Below, piece by piece: positions 35,514 through 43,872 of a stretch of 64,000 nt of DNA. Position 1 is the first letter of the stretch. Each line of letters begins with the position of its first letter. Source of the stretch: Burkholderiales bacterium (lineage in GTDB: Bacteria; Pseudomonadota; Gammaproteobacteria; Burkholderiales; Burkholderiaceae_C); NCBI GenBank assembly GCA_016703325.1, contig JADJCH010000015.1, positions 1 to 64,000 of the forward strand, given 5' to 3'. Below the pieces are notes generated by a model, which saw only the letters and a list, made by a program, of their open reading frames with translations, was not told the DNA's origin and made no database searches. Made by a program: the position numbers and the translations under genes.

Positions 35514-36473
35514 TCAGGACGCCAGGAACACCGCGAAGTCACCTGCTGCATCGCACCAGTGCTGCAGGCGGCGCCAGCCGGCGTCGTGCAGCAGCGCGGC
35601 GAAGCCTTCGGGCGTCCACTTGCAGGAGTTTTCGGTGTGGATGCGCTCGCCCGCCGCAAAACCGCGCGCGCCGCCGGGCCAGCGAAGCGTCAGGTTGCGG
35701 CGGGCCTCCAGGTGCATCTCGATGCGCGACTTCGTCGCCTCGAAGCAGGCGACGTGGCGCCATTCGTGCAGGTCGAAGTCGCAGCCGGCCAGGCGGTTGA
35801 GGTGGCGCAGCAGGTTGAGGTTGAAGGCGGCGGTCACCCCCAGCGGGTCGTCGTAGGCGGCGTCCAGCCGGGACTTGTCCTTGACCAGGTCCACCCCGAT
35901 CAGCAGAGCGCCGGCCGGCGCCAGCGCGCGTGCCTCGCTCAGCAGGCGCAGCGCCTCGGGCGGCGTGAAGTTGCCGATGCTGGAGCCGGGGTAGAAGATC
36001 AGCGCGCGGGGATCCTCCCAGCCCGCCGGAAGCGCCAGCCGGGCCGAGAAGTCCAGACCCAGGCCGGCCATCTCGATGTCCGGGTGGCGCTGCTGCAGCT
36101 GGGCCAGCGCCTCGGCCAGGTAGTCCACCGAGATGTCCAGCGCCAGGTAGCGGCGCGGCTGCAGGGCCGGGAACAGGCGGGCGGCCTTGGCGCAGTTGCC
36201 CGCCCCCAGGTCGATCAGGGTGCTGCTGCCGCCACAGGCCGCGTGGGCCGCTGCAGCCATGTCGCCGCTGTGGGTGGTGAATATCTGCGCCTCGGCACGG
36301 GTGAGGTAGTACTCGTCGAGTTCGGTGATGGCGTCGAACAGCCGCGAGCCCAGTGCGTCGTATAAAAACTTGGGCGAGACCCGGGCCGCCGGCTGTTGGA
36401 GCCCGGCCAGGGCCTCGGCGGCGAGTTGTCGGGCATCGATCTGCAGGGTCTGGAGCAAGGTGGGCGAGCTCAT
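35514..36473 (-). CDS. egtD: L-histidine N(alpha)-methyltransferase (EgtD-like)
   Basis: The 319-residue DUF2260-family enzyme methylates the alpha-amino group of histidine three times to give hercynine. ISPKFLYDALGS-like start (VSPKFLYDALGSRLFDAI), YYLTRAE, LIDLGAGNCAKA (SAM loop, about 87-98), FYPGSSIGNF, DLVKD and the late HTENSCKW match the family. Hercynine is the substrate of SenA, whose gene starts about 7 kb away in this window, so the two probably work in one pathway. It could also serve ergothioneine synthesis. It is divergent from the importer operon, with 133 bp between. Confidence 0.92.
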   Translation of the reverse strand: MSSPTLLQTLQIDARQLAAEALAGLQQPAARVSPKFLYDALGSRLFDAITELDEYYLTRAEAQIFTTHSGDMAAAAHAACGGSSTLIDLGAGNCAKAARLFPALQPRRYLALDISVDYLAEALAQLQQRHPDIEMAGLGLDFSARLALPAGWEDPRALIFYPGSSIGNFTPPEALRLLSEARALAPAGALLIGVDLVKDKSRLDAAYDDPLGVTAAFNLNLLRHLNRLAGCDFDLHEWRHVACFEATKSRIEMHLEARRNLTLRWPGGARGFAAGERIHTENSCKWTPEGFAALLHDAGWRRLQHWCDAAGDFAVFLAS

Positions 36474-36606
36474 CGTTCAGCGGATCCGGTGGGGCCTGTC
36501 ATGGGCCTATGGCATGTGAACCGTGCAGCATGCCACGGCTTGAGGTCCAATCCGGGTCTCGTTCCCCTCCCCGTACGGCCCACCTCCATTCCAGGAGATC
36601 ACCACC

Positions 36607-37470
36607 ATGCTGAGCCTGTCCCCCTCCCGCACCTTCAAATCCCTGCTGACCTGTGCCCTGCTGGCCTTCGGCAGCTTAAGTCACGCCCAGCAGATCTTCC
36701 GTGTCACCGCGATCCCGGACGAATCGCCTACCGAGTTGGCGCGCAAGGCGGCGCCGCTGGTGAAGTACCTGGAGGGCAAGCTGGCGGTGAAGGTGGAGTT
36801 CACCCCGGTGACCGACTACGCCGCCTCGGTGGAGGCGCTGGTCAACAAGAAGGTGGACCTGGCCTGGTTCGGCGGTTTCACCTTCGTGCAGGCGCATGTG
36901 CGCTCCGGCGGCAAGGTGATCCCGCTGGTGCAGCGCGAGGAGGACGAGAAATTCCGCTCGGTGTTCATCACCAGCGATGCCGCCATCAACGGCCTGGCAG
37001 ACCTGAAGGGCAAGGATGTGAGCTTCGGTTCGCAGAGCAGCACCTCCGGCCACCTGATGCCGCGCAGCTTCCTGCTGCAGGCGGGCGTGGATCCCGACAA
37101 GGCCTTCCGCCGTGTGGCCTACAGCGGCGCACACGATGCCACCATCGCCGCGGTGGCCGCGGGCAAGGTGCAGGCCGGTGCGTTGAACATCTCGGTGTGG
37201 GAGAAATTCGTCGCCGACAAGAAGGTCGACACCACCAAGGTGCGCGCCATCTACACCTCGCCGGCCTACTACGACTACAACTGGACCGTGCATGCCGACA
37301 TGCCTGTGGCCCTGCAGACCAAGCTGCGTGAGGCGTTCCTGGCGCTGAACAAGTCCACGCCGGAGGGCAAGGAGATCCTGGAGCTGCAGCGTGCCACCCG
37401 CTTCGTACCGACGAAGGCCGACAACTACAAGGGCATCGAGGCCGCTGCGCGCAGCGCCGGTCTGCTCTGA
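36607..37470 (+). CDS. PhnD-family ABC transporter substrate-binding protein, putative selenium oxyanion type
   Basis: A 287-residue periplasmic protein with signal peptide (SLLTCALLAFGSLSHAQ, cleavage near 28). FRVTAIPDESPTELARK, YAASVEALVNKKVDLAWFGGFTFVQA, SFGSQSSTSGHLMPR and the Tyr/Asp/Asn segment match PhnD-like proteins. One branch of this family, found near selD in many genomes, has been proposed to bind selenate. The neighbours here (selD, senA/B, egtD) make a selenium oxyanion likely, but phosphonate or phosphite are alternatives. AGGAGAT lies just upstream of ATG 36607. Confidence 0.8.
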   Translation: MLSLSPSRTFKSLLTCALLAFGSLSHAQQIFRVTAIPDESPTELARKAAPLVKYLEGKLAVKVEFTPVTDYAASVEALVNKKVDLAWFGGFTFVQAHVRSGGKVIPLVQREEDEKFRSVFITSDAAINGLADLKGKDVSFGSQSSTSGHLMPRSFLLQAGVDPDKAFRRVAYSGAHDATIAAVAAGKVQAGALNISVWEKFVADKKVDTTKVRAIYTSPAYYDYNWTVHADMPVALQTKLREAFLALNKSTPEGKEILELQRATRFVPTKADNYKGIEAAARSAGLL

Positions 37471-37481
37471 GCGCGGCGGCG

Positions 37482-38315
37482 ATGAAAGTCGAGACCCAGG
37501 GCCTGGGCGTGCACCATCCGGCTGCCCGTGTCGATGCCCGCGCGGCGCTGGCACCGCTGAACCTGCGCATCGACGCGGGCGAGCAGGTGGCGGTGATCGG
37601 CCCCTCCGGTGCCGGCAAGACCAGCCTGCTGCAGGCGCTGGCCTGCGCGCTGCCGCCGGCACAGGGGCGGCTGCGGCTGGACGGCGTTGATCCCTGGGCA
37701 TTGCCGCGCCGCAGCCTGCAGCGGCTGCGCGGTCGGCTGTTCCTCGCGCCGCAGACACCTCCGCTGCCGCCGCGTCAGCGGGTGATCACCGCGGTGCTGG
37801 CCGGCTGCCTGCCTGCGATGGGGCTGACGGCCAGCCTGGCCTCGTTGTTCTATCCGCGCGACATTCCGGCGGCCCACGAGGCGCTGGCCGCCTTCGACCT
37901 GGCCGACAAGCTCTTCGAGCGGGTCGATCGCCTCTCCGGCGGCGAGCGCCAGCGTGTGGGCCTGGCGCGCACCCTGCTGGCGCCGGCCTCGCTGTGGTTG
38001 ATCGACGAGCCCCTGTCCGCGCTGGACCCATCGCGCGCGCGCCAGGCGCTGGCCGCTCTCACCGGCCAGGCCCGTACACGCGGCGCCACGCTGGTGGCCA
38101 CGCTGCACCAGGTGGAGCTCGCACTCGAAGCCTTTCCGCGTGTGATCGGCCTGCGCGACGGGGCGCTGGCCTTCGACCTGCCGTGTGCCGAGGTGAGTGC
38201 CGCCCGACTGGCCGCCCTGTATGCCCAGCACGAGGCGGAGCTGCAGGCGCAGCCGATGCCAACCGAACCGCCGCCACCTGCCGTCCCGGCCCCGGTGGTG
38301 ATGCACTGTCGCTGA
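37482..38315 (+). CDS. PhnC-like ABC transporter ATP-binding protein
   Basis: A 277-residue ATPase of the same importer. Walker A is GPSGAGKTS (about 43-51), signature LSGGERQRVGLAR (about 154), Walker B WLIDEP. The helical segment between Walker A and signature has the PhnC-like length, and HQVELALEAFPRVIGL carries the switch His. It begins 11 bp after the binding protein gene. The Pro-rich C-terminus is about 20 residues longer than usual. Confidence 0.88.
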   Translation: MKVETQGLGVHHPAARVDARAALAPLNLRIDAGEQVAVIGPSGAGKTSLLQALACALPPAQGRLRLDGVDPWALPRRSLQRLRGRLFLAPQTPPLPPRQRVITAVLAGCLPAMGLTASLASLFYPRDIPAAHEALAAFDLADKLFERVDRLSGGERQRVGLARTLLAPASLWLIDEPLSALDPSRARQALAALTGQARTRGATLVATLHQVELALEAFPRVIGLRDGALAFDLPCAEVSAARLAALYAQHEAELQAQPMPTEPPPPAVPAPVVMHCR

Positions 38316-38434
38316 GGGGCACAGGCGATGTCCGGTCGAAACCCAGTGGAACGGCGGGCCGATCCTGTGTGTCGACCGGGCTGGCCTCGCGTGAAACACC
38401 GCGTCGGGTATCCTGCGCAGGCCTGCACACACCC

Positions 38435-39277
38435 ATGAACGTCGCTGCCCTGCCTCCTGTCGATCCGCGGCTGCGCGACCCCGCACTCTGGCCGCGCCTG
38501 GCCTGGGCCAGCGCCGCGCTGGTGCTGCTCTGGCCACTGGCCGTGGCCTGCGAGTTCCGGCCCTGGCTGCTGTTCGAGGCGGAGAACCTGCGTGTCACCG
38601 GCCGCTTTCTGGCCGACTTCCTGCCCCCGGCGCTGGGGGCCGAGTTCCTCTGGATGGTGGCGCGCGAGACCTGGCGCACCGTGGCCATCGCCACGGCCGG
38701 CATCACGCTGGCGCTGCTGATCGCACTGCCGGCCACCCTGCTGACCGCCCGGGTGCTGTCGGTGTCGGCGCTGTCGGGCCGCATGGCCAGGGGGCCCTTC
38801 CTGCTGCGCCAGGCGCTGCGCTGGAGCCTGATCCTGCTGCGTTCGGTGCCGGAGCTGGTGTGGGCGCTGGTGTTCGTGCGGGTGGTGGGCCTGGGCCCGA
38901 CCGCCGGTGTGCTGGCCATTGCGCTCACCTACGGCGGGATGCTCGGCAAGGTCTACAGCGAAATCCTCGACAGTGGTGAGCCCCATGCCACCGAGACGCT
39001 GCTGCGCAACGGCAGCGGGCGCCTGCAGGCCTTCTTCTATGGCCTGCTGCCGCAGAACGCGGGGGAGCTGACGTCCTACACCGTCTACCGATGGGAGTGT
39101 GCGATCCGTTCCTCGGTGGTGCTGGGCTTTGTCGGTGCGGGCGGGCTGGGCCAGCAGCTCGACAGCTCGATGAAGATGTTCTCCGGCGGTGAGGTGGCCA
39201 CCATGCTGGGGGTGTTTGTCGGCCTGGTGGCGCTGGCCGACCGGGTCAGTGCGGCGCTGCGCCGCGTGCTCGCCTGA
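38435..39277 (+). CDS. PhnE-like ABC transporter permease 1
   Basis: A 280-residue permease with five to six hydrophobic helices. The coupling segment YGLLPQNAGELTSYTVYRWECAIRSSVVLGFVGAGGLG resembles the EAA loop of PhnE proteins. ATG 38435 is preceded by 119 bp with no gene. It forms a pair with the next permease. Confidence 0.87.
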   Translation: MNVAALPPVDPRLRDPALWPRLAWASAALVLLWPLAVACEFRPWLLFEAENLRVTGRFLADFLPPALGAEFLWMVARETWRTVAIATAGITLALLIALPATLLTARVLSVSALSGRMARGPFLLRQALRWSLILLRSVPELVWALVFVRVVGLGPTAGVLAIALTYGGMLGKVYSEILDSGEPHATETLLRNGSGRLQAFFYGLLPQNAGELTSYTVYRWECAIRSSVVLGFVGAGGLGQQLDSSMKMFSGGEVATMLGVFVGLVALADRVSAALRRVLA

Positions 39278-39295
39278 AGCCGAAAGGCCGTCCCG

Positions 39296-40123
39296 ATGCG
39301 CGACCAGCCCGCTGCCAATCCTCCGTACAAGCTGCCGCCACCTTTGTTTGACGCCCGCTGCCGCGCCTGCTGGATGGTGGCCGGCCTGCTGCTGCTGGTG
39401 CTGGCGAGCTTCTGGAGCCTGGACCTGCAGGTGGCGGCCTTCTTCTCGGGTGAGTCGGCCCGTTCGATGGGCCGTTTCCTGGCTGAGTTCTTTCCGCCGG
39501 ACCTGTCGGAGCCCTTCCTCGCCAAGGTGGGCGTGGCCACCTTGGAGACGTTGGCGATGTCCGCGCTGGGCACCCTGCTGGCGGCGCTGGCCGGCCTGGC
39601 GCTGGCGCTGCCGGCGTCGCGCCTGCACGATGGCGATCGCGCCCTGGCGCGTGCGCCCACCCGCCTGCTGCTCAATGCGCTGCGCGCCATCCCGGAGCTG
39701 GTGTGGGCTGCGCTGCTGCTGATCTCGGCCGGCCTCGGGCCGCTGGCGGGCACGCTGGCGCTGGCGCTGCACACCACCGGCGTGCTGGGTCGGCTGTTTG
39801 CCGAGGCGATCGAAAACGCCCCCTCCGGCCCCGGCGACGCTCTGCGCGCACAGGGTGTGGGCCTGCTGAAGGTGACCGCCTATGCCACGCTGCCGCAGGT
39901 GCTGCCGCAGCTGGTCAGCTACAGCCTGTACCGCTGGGAAAACAACATCCGCGCTGCGGCGGTGCTGGGCGTGGTCGGCGCCGGCGGCCTGGGGCAGCTG
40001 TTGGCCTTCCACATGGGGCTGTTCCACATGCACAAGACCGCCACCCTCCTGGCGGCCATGCTGCTGCTGGTGGCGCTGGTGGACGCACTGAGCTATGCGT
40101 CGCGGCGCTGGCTGATGCGTTGA
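39296..40123 (+). CDS. PhnE-like ABC transporter permease 2
   Basis: A 275-residue permease, second half of the importer channel. The EAA-type block is YATLPQVLPQLVSYSLYRWENNIRAAAVLGVVGAGGLG. It is 18 bp after permease 1, so both are probably cotranslated. Two distinct PhnE-like subunits suggest a heterodimeric channel. Confidence 0.87.
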   Translation: MRDQPAANPPYKLPPPLFDARCRACWMVAGLLLLVLASFWSLDLQVAAFFSGESARSMGRFLAEFFPPDLSEPFLAKVGVATLETLAMSALGTLLAALAGLALALPASRLHDGDRALARAPTRLLLNALRAIPELVWAALLLISAGLGPLAGTLALALHTTGVLGRLFAEAIENAPSGPGDALRAQGVGLLKVTAYATLPQVLPQLVSYSLYRWENNIRAAAVLGVVGAGGLGQLLAFHMGLFHMHKTATLLAAMLLLVALVDALSYASRRWLMR

Positions 40124-40139
40124 TGCGCTGCCTGCACCC

Positions 40140-41597
40140 ATGAGCACTGCCCCCCGCATCGGCACTCTCTTTGCCTACGACTGGGATGCCCAGGGCTACG
40201 CGGCGCTGGCGTCGCGCTGGCGCTGCGACCGGGCCGGCTTCGACCTGTTCGCCTTCCCCAGCAACGCCCGGCTGATCGGCTTCGACCTGGAGCGCTTCGC
40301 CGCGGCGCAGGCCCGACGTGGGCGGCGGCTGGGCTGGGCCGGGGTGGTGTCGCACCATGAGCAGTTCGGTGCGCTGGCCGCTGCGCTGGTGGCCGAGCGG
40401 CTGGGGCTGCCCGGCCCGCGGCCCGAGGCCATCCTGGCCGCGCAGCACAAGCTGCACGCCCGGCGTGTGCTGCAGCAGGTCGCGCCCGAGGCTGCGCTGC
40501 CGGCCCTGGCGCTGCCCTGCGCTTACGGAGAGGACATTCCGCAGGGGCTGGACTACCCCGCCTACGTCAAGCCGGTCAAGGCGGCGTTTTCGGTGTTGGC
40601 GCGGCGGGTGGATTCGCGCGAGGAGCTGCAGCGCCACACCCGCTTCGGCCGGCGCGAGCTCTGGGTGATCCGCCGCCTGGTCGAGCCCTTCGAGCGCGTC
40701 TGCCGCGAACGGCTGCCGGAGGCCGGGACGGCACACCGGATGATGCTGGAGGCCCCCCTGCCGCCCGACACGCCGCAGTACAACCTGGACGGCTGGGTGC
40801 ACCGCGGCCGGGCCCATGCGCTGGGTGTGGTCGATGCGGTGATGTACCCCGGCACCCAGGCCTTCATGCGTTGGGAGCATCCCAGCCGGCTGGATCCGGC
40901 GCTGCAGGCGCGCGCACTGGACGTGGCGCAGCGCTTCCTGAGCGCGATTGGCTTCGACCAGGGGGCGTTCAACCTGGAGTTCTTCCACGACCCGGTGACC
41001 GACCGCCTCAGCGTGATCGAACTCAACCCCCGTCTGGCCTCGCAGTTCGGCGACCTGTACCGGCGAGTGCAGGGACGTGATCCGCATGAGATGGCGCTGC
41101 AACTGGCGGTCGGTGGCGACCCGGGCGCCCTGCCGCGCCGCAGCCCCAGCGCCGCTGCAGGTGCAGGTGCAGGTGCAGGTGCAGGTGCAGGTGCAGGTGC
41201 AGGTGCTGCGGCCAGCCTGGTCTACCGCAGCCTGCGCCCCGGCGATGAACCGCCGATGCCCGATGCAGCCCGGCGCGCCGCTTTCGCAAGCGCCTTCCCG
41301 GATGGCCTGCTGTTCACGCTGCCCAAGACCGGCCACGCGCTGGCACGCGAGTACAAGTGGCTGGGCAGCCACCGCTACGGCCTGGTGCACCTGGGCGGGC
41401 AGGACGCGCAGGACCTGCGCGAGCGGGCCGAACGTGCCAGCGTGCTGCTGGGATGGCCAGCGCCCTACGCGGCCGATGAGGTGGCGCAGACCAGCGCGAC
41501 GACCGCCGCATCCGTGGAACGGCCCGATCAGCTGCCGACGGCCGTGGCCGCAGCGGGACACACCGGCTCGTCCGGGCAGGCGGTGACCTGGCGTTGA
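40140..41597 (+). CDS. ATP-grasp domain protein of unknown function
   Basis: A 485-residue protein with an ATP-grasp-like fold. A preATP-like region ends near EAILAAQHKLHARRVL; YPAYVKPVKAAFSVLARRV supplies the ATP Lys; FNLEFFHDPVTDRLSVIELNPRLASQFGDLYRRV (about 279-312) holds the Glu and Asn metal ligands. It should join an acid to an amine or thiol with ATP. Starting 17 bp after the importer operon, it may act on the imported compound. A GCAGGT repeat encodes an Ala-Gly stretch (about 340-355), then a C-terminal part with WLGSHRYGLVHLGG. The true substrate is unknown. Confidence 0.75.
   Translation: MSTAPRIGTLFAYDWDAQGYAALASRWRCDRAGFDLFAFPSNARLIGFDLERFAAAQARRGRRLGWAGVVSHHEQFGALAAALVAERLGLPGPRPEAILAAQHKLHARRVLQQVAPEAALPALALPCAYGEDIPQGLDYPAYVKPVKAAFSVLARRVDSREELQRHTRFGRRELWVIRRLVEPFERVCRERLPEAGTAHRMMLEAPLPPDTPQYNLDGWVHRGRAHALGVVDAVMYPGTQAFMRWEHPSRLDPALQARALDVAQRFLSAIGFDQGAFNLEFFHDPVTDRLSVIELNPRLASQFGDLYRRVQGRDPHEMALQLAVGGDPGALPRRSPSAAAGAGAGAGAGAGAGAGAAASLVYRSLRPGDEPPMPDAARRAAFASAFPDGLLFTLPKTGHALAREYKWLGSHRYGLVHLGGQDAQDLRERAERASVLLGWPAPYAADEVAQTSATTAASVERPDQLPTAVAAAGHTGSSGQAVTWR
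41157..41204 (+). repeat. Eight-unit GCAGGT microsatellite in the ATP-grasp gene
   Basis: Eight perfect GCAGGT hexamers encode alternating Ala-Gly. Slippage by whole units keeps the frame and would change linker length between the ATP-grasp core and the C-terminal part. Confidence 0.85.
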
Positions 41598-41667
41598 GCT
41601 GGGGCTTCAGCCACGGCAAGGGGCGCCTGTATTGCACTGCTGTCGGCCCTGACCGAACCGTGGGTTT

Positions 41668-41673
41668 TATACT
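41668..41673 (+). promoter_or_regulatory. Candidate -10 box for the rhodanese gene
   Basis: TATACT, in an AT-rich pocket, lies 41 bp before ATG 41715. No convincing -35 box was seen. Confidence 0.45.
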
Positions 41674-41714
41674 TATCAGGGTATCTTGCCGAGCCACCTC
41701 GTGGCCGTACACCC

Positions 41715-42068
41715 ATGGACATCCCCGGCTTCCTGCGCGACAACTGGCCCCTGCTGCTCCTGGCCTTGTGGTTTGGCCACAAGTGGTGGCGCTCCCGACG
41801 CGTCAAGGCCCTGCTGCCGTCGCTCAGGCAGCAGGGGGCGCTGCTGCTGGACGTGCGCTCGGCCGCGGAGTTCGCCGCAGCCAGCGCGCCCGGCACGGTC
41901 AACATCCCCTTGGGGGAGTTGAACCAACGCCTGGCCGAGATCCCCAAGTCCGTTCCCGTCGTGGTCGGCTGTGCCAGCGGCACCCGCAGCGGCATGGCCA
42001 GGATGCTGCTCAAGAAAAACGGCTGCGCCCAGGTTCACAACATCGGGGCCTGGACCAGGTTCCTGTGA
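41715..42068 (+). CDS. Rhodanese-domain protein with N-terminal membrane anchor
   Basis: A 117-residue protein. Residues about 10-20 (WPLLLLALWFG) look like a short membrane anchor; the rhodanese domain follows, with LLLDVRSAAEFAAASAPGTVNIPL and the active-site loop VVVGCASGTRSGMA (Cys about 88). The family moves sulfane sulfur or, in some cases, selenium. A selenium role is only suggested by distance to the locus at 27-41 kb. Confidence 0.85.
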   Translation: MDIPGFLRDNWPLLLLALWFGHKWWRSRRVKALLPSLRQQGALLLDVRSAAEFAAASAPGTVNIPLGELNQRLAEIPKSVPVVVGCASGTRSGMARMLLKKNGCAQVHNIGAWTRFL

Positions 42069-42111
42069 GCGACCCACAGGCCGGATCGTTCACAGCTTCT
42101 GATCATTGAGC

Positions 42112-42729
42112 TCAGCGCGCCGCGGCCACGATCTGTCCGGCCAGGCGCTGCAGGGCCTGGCGCATCGCCAGGGCCAGTGCGTCCGGTTGCGGACTGGACA
42201 GCGGCTGAGCCCAACGGAAGGCGCCGACCTGCGGCGGCTGTGCGCCGTCGGGTGAGGCCAGGCTCCATTGCGCCTGCAGCAGCAGGTTGCGGCCGGAGGG
42301 GTCGGGCTGCAGCGCCTCGATCTGCAGGCGCAGCTGCCGGCCGATGCGCAGTCCGGGCGGCAGTGGTGCACGCCAGACCTGCCCGGGCCCGCCCAGCGCG
42401 GCGGCCAGGTCCTGCTGCAGCGCACGCGGCAGCGCGACACGCAGCGGCTCGGCCCAGCGCAGCCCGGCGATGGGGCGCAGGCCGCTGGGCCCGTCGGGGC
42501 GCCAGATGCGGTCGTCGTCCAGCCAGGCGGGCAGCAGCAGCGGCTCCATCAGCTGCCAGGGCAGGGCGGGCACTGGCCTGTTCGGCGGCTTCGCCTGACC
42601 AGGCGGCTCGGACGAGCCGTCGAGTTCAGGCAGGCGCAGGCGCCGCAAATCGGTGGCGGGGCTGGCGCAGCCGGCCAGCAGCGTGGGCAGGGCACATGCG
42701 CTGGCCAGCAGCGCCCGGCGAGCGGGCAT
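42112..42729 (-). CDS. PqiC-type ABC transport auxiliary lipoprotein
   Basis: A 205-residue lipoprotein with lipobox LLAGC (residues 17-21) after a short signal peptide, followed by the ABC-transport-auxiliary (PqiC) fold. It is the last gene of the Mla-type operon and probably links the MCE protein to the outer membrane. An alternative GTG start at 42780 would make an unusually long signal peptide, so ATG 42729 is preferred. Confidence 0.8.
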   Translation of the reverse strand: MPARRALLASACALPTLLAGCASPATDLRRLRLPELDGSSEPPGQAKPPNRPVPALPWQLMEPLLLPAWLDDDRIWRPDGPSGLRPIAGLRWAEPLRVALPRALQQDLAAALGGPGQVWRAPLPPGLRIGRQLRLQIEALQPDPSGRNLLLQAQWSLASPDGAQPPQVGAFRWAQPLSSPQPDALALAMRQALQRLAGQIVAAAR

Positions 42730-42792
42730 GGCGCACCGACGCCGCAGCGGCGGGCAAAAGGAGTCGGCAGGCTCTTTCACGCGGGCTCCGGT

Positions 42793-43872
42793 TCAGCGCG
42801 GATCGGTCGATGCCGCAGCGGGGGGCGGGGCAGGGGGTGCGGCCACACCACGCAGCAGTGCGTCGGGTTGTTCGCGCAGCAGTTCGGCCAGTTCACGCAG
42901 GGAGCGGGCGGCCCGGCCCACTTCGACCAGGCTGCGCTGCAGCTCCGGGGTCAGGCTGGATTCGTCGCCCAGCGTGCGGCGCAGCACGGCGGCGCTGCGG
43001 GCCAGCTCGGTGGCCGCCTGCTGCCAGGCCAGCGGCAGAGGCGCCTGCGGGGCCAGGGTGGCCTCGGCCTGCGCCGCTGCGGAGGCAATGCGGGCAGCGG
43101 CGCTGGCGGCCTGCTGGCTGGCCTGGGCGATGTCTGCCGCTGCACGTTGCCCCTGGCCCAGGGTGGCCTGGGCCGACTGTGTCAGCGGGCCGATCCGGCG
43201 TTGCATGCTCTGCGCGAGATCGCCCAGGCGCTGCGAAGCCTGGCCGAGCTGCTGGAGCGTCTGCTCGGTCTGCGGCCCGCCGGCCAGGCTGCGCAGTGCG
43301 GCGGCGGCGGCGCGGGCTTCCTGCAGCAGGCCGTCCAGATCGAGCCGGGCCAGTTGCTCCTGCAGCGACAGCGGCGCCGGTACGGTGGGAATCTCCGGCA
43401 GACTGTCGCTGCGTGGTGATACCTGGGCGCGAACAGCCGGTGCCGCGGCCAGGTCCAGTTCGATGTAGCGCTGGCCGGTCAGCAGGCTGCTGGTGACCAG
43501 CTGGGCACTCAGGCCGCGCTGCAGCAACTGCGGCAGGGCCGGCGCACCGGGTTGCGCGGTGGACTGCGCGGTGGTGCCGAGCAGGCGGTCGAGTTCCGGC
43601 CCCCCCAGCGTGACTTCCACCGGCAGGCGCAGGCTGCCGCCGGGGCCGTCGTGTGCCACGCCGATGCCGGTCACGCTGCCCATCGGCAGGCCGCGAAACA
43701 GCACCGGTGCGCCCGGCGACAGGCCGACCAGCGACCCCTCGAAGTGCAGCCGCGCGCGTTCACTGCGGTCGAACACCCGCAGGCCAAACACCGCCACCAC
43801 CGCGGCCAGCAGCAGCGCCAGGCCAAGCAGCGTGAACAGGCCGAGTCGCCAGGCGCGCCAGTGCGGGGTCAT
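42793..43872 (-). CDS. MlaD/MCE-domain lipid-transport protein
   Basis: A 359-residue protein with one N-terminal transmembrane helix (LFTLLGLALLLAAVVAVFGLRVF) and a single MCE domain (RLHFEGSLVGLSPGAPVLFRGLPMGSV). A long Ala/Gln-rich coiled-coil tail (about 210-330) follows, longer than in E. coli MlaD. MCE proteins form rings that carry phospholipids across the periplasm. ATG 43872 overlaps the mlaF-like stop codon as ATGA; ATG 43881 is another option. Confidence 0.87.
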   Translation of the reverse strand: MTPHWRAWRLGLFTLLGLALLLAAVVAVFGLRVFDRSERARLHFEGSLVGLSPGAPVLFRGLPMGSVTGIGVAHDGPGGSLRLPVEVTLGGPELDRLLGTTAQSTAQPGAPALPQLLQRGLSAQLVTSSLLTGQRYIELDLAAAPAVRAQVSPRSDSLPEIPTVPAPLSLQEQLARLDLDGLLQEARAAAAALRSLAGGPQTEQTLQQLGQASQRLGDLAQSMQRRIGPLTQSAQATLGQGQRAAADIAQASQQAASAAARIASAAAQAEATLAPQAPLPLAWQQAATELARSAAVLRRTLGDESSLTPELQRSLVEVGRAARSLRELAELLREQPDALLRGVAAPPAPPPAAASTDPR

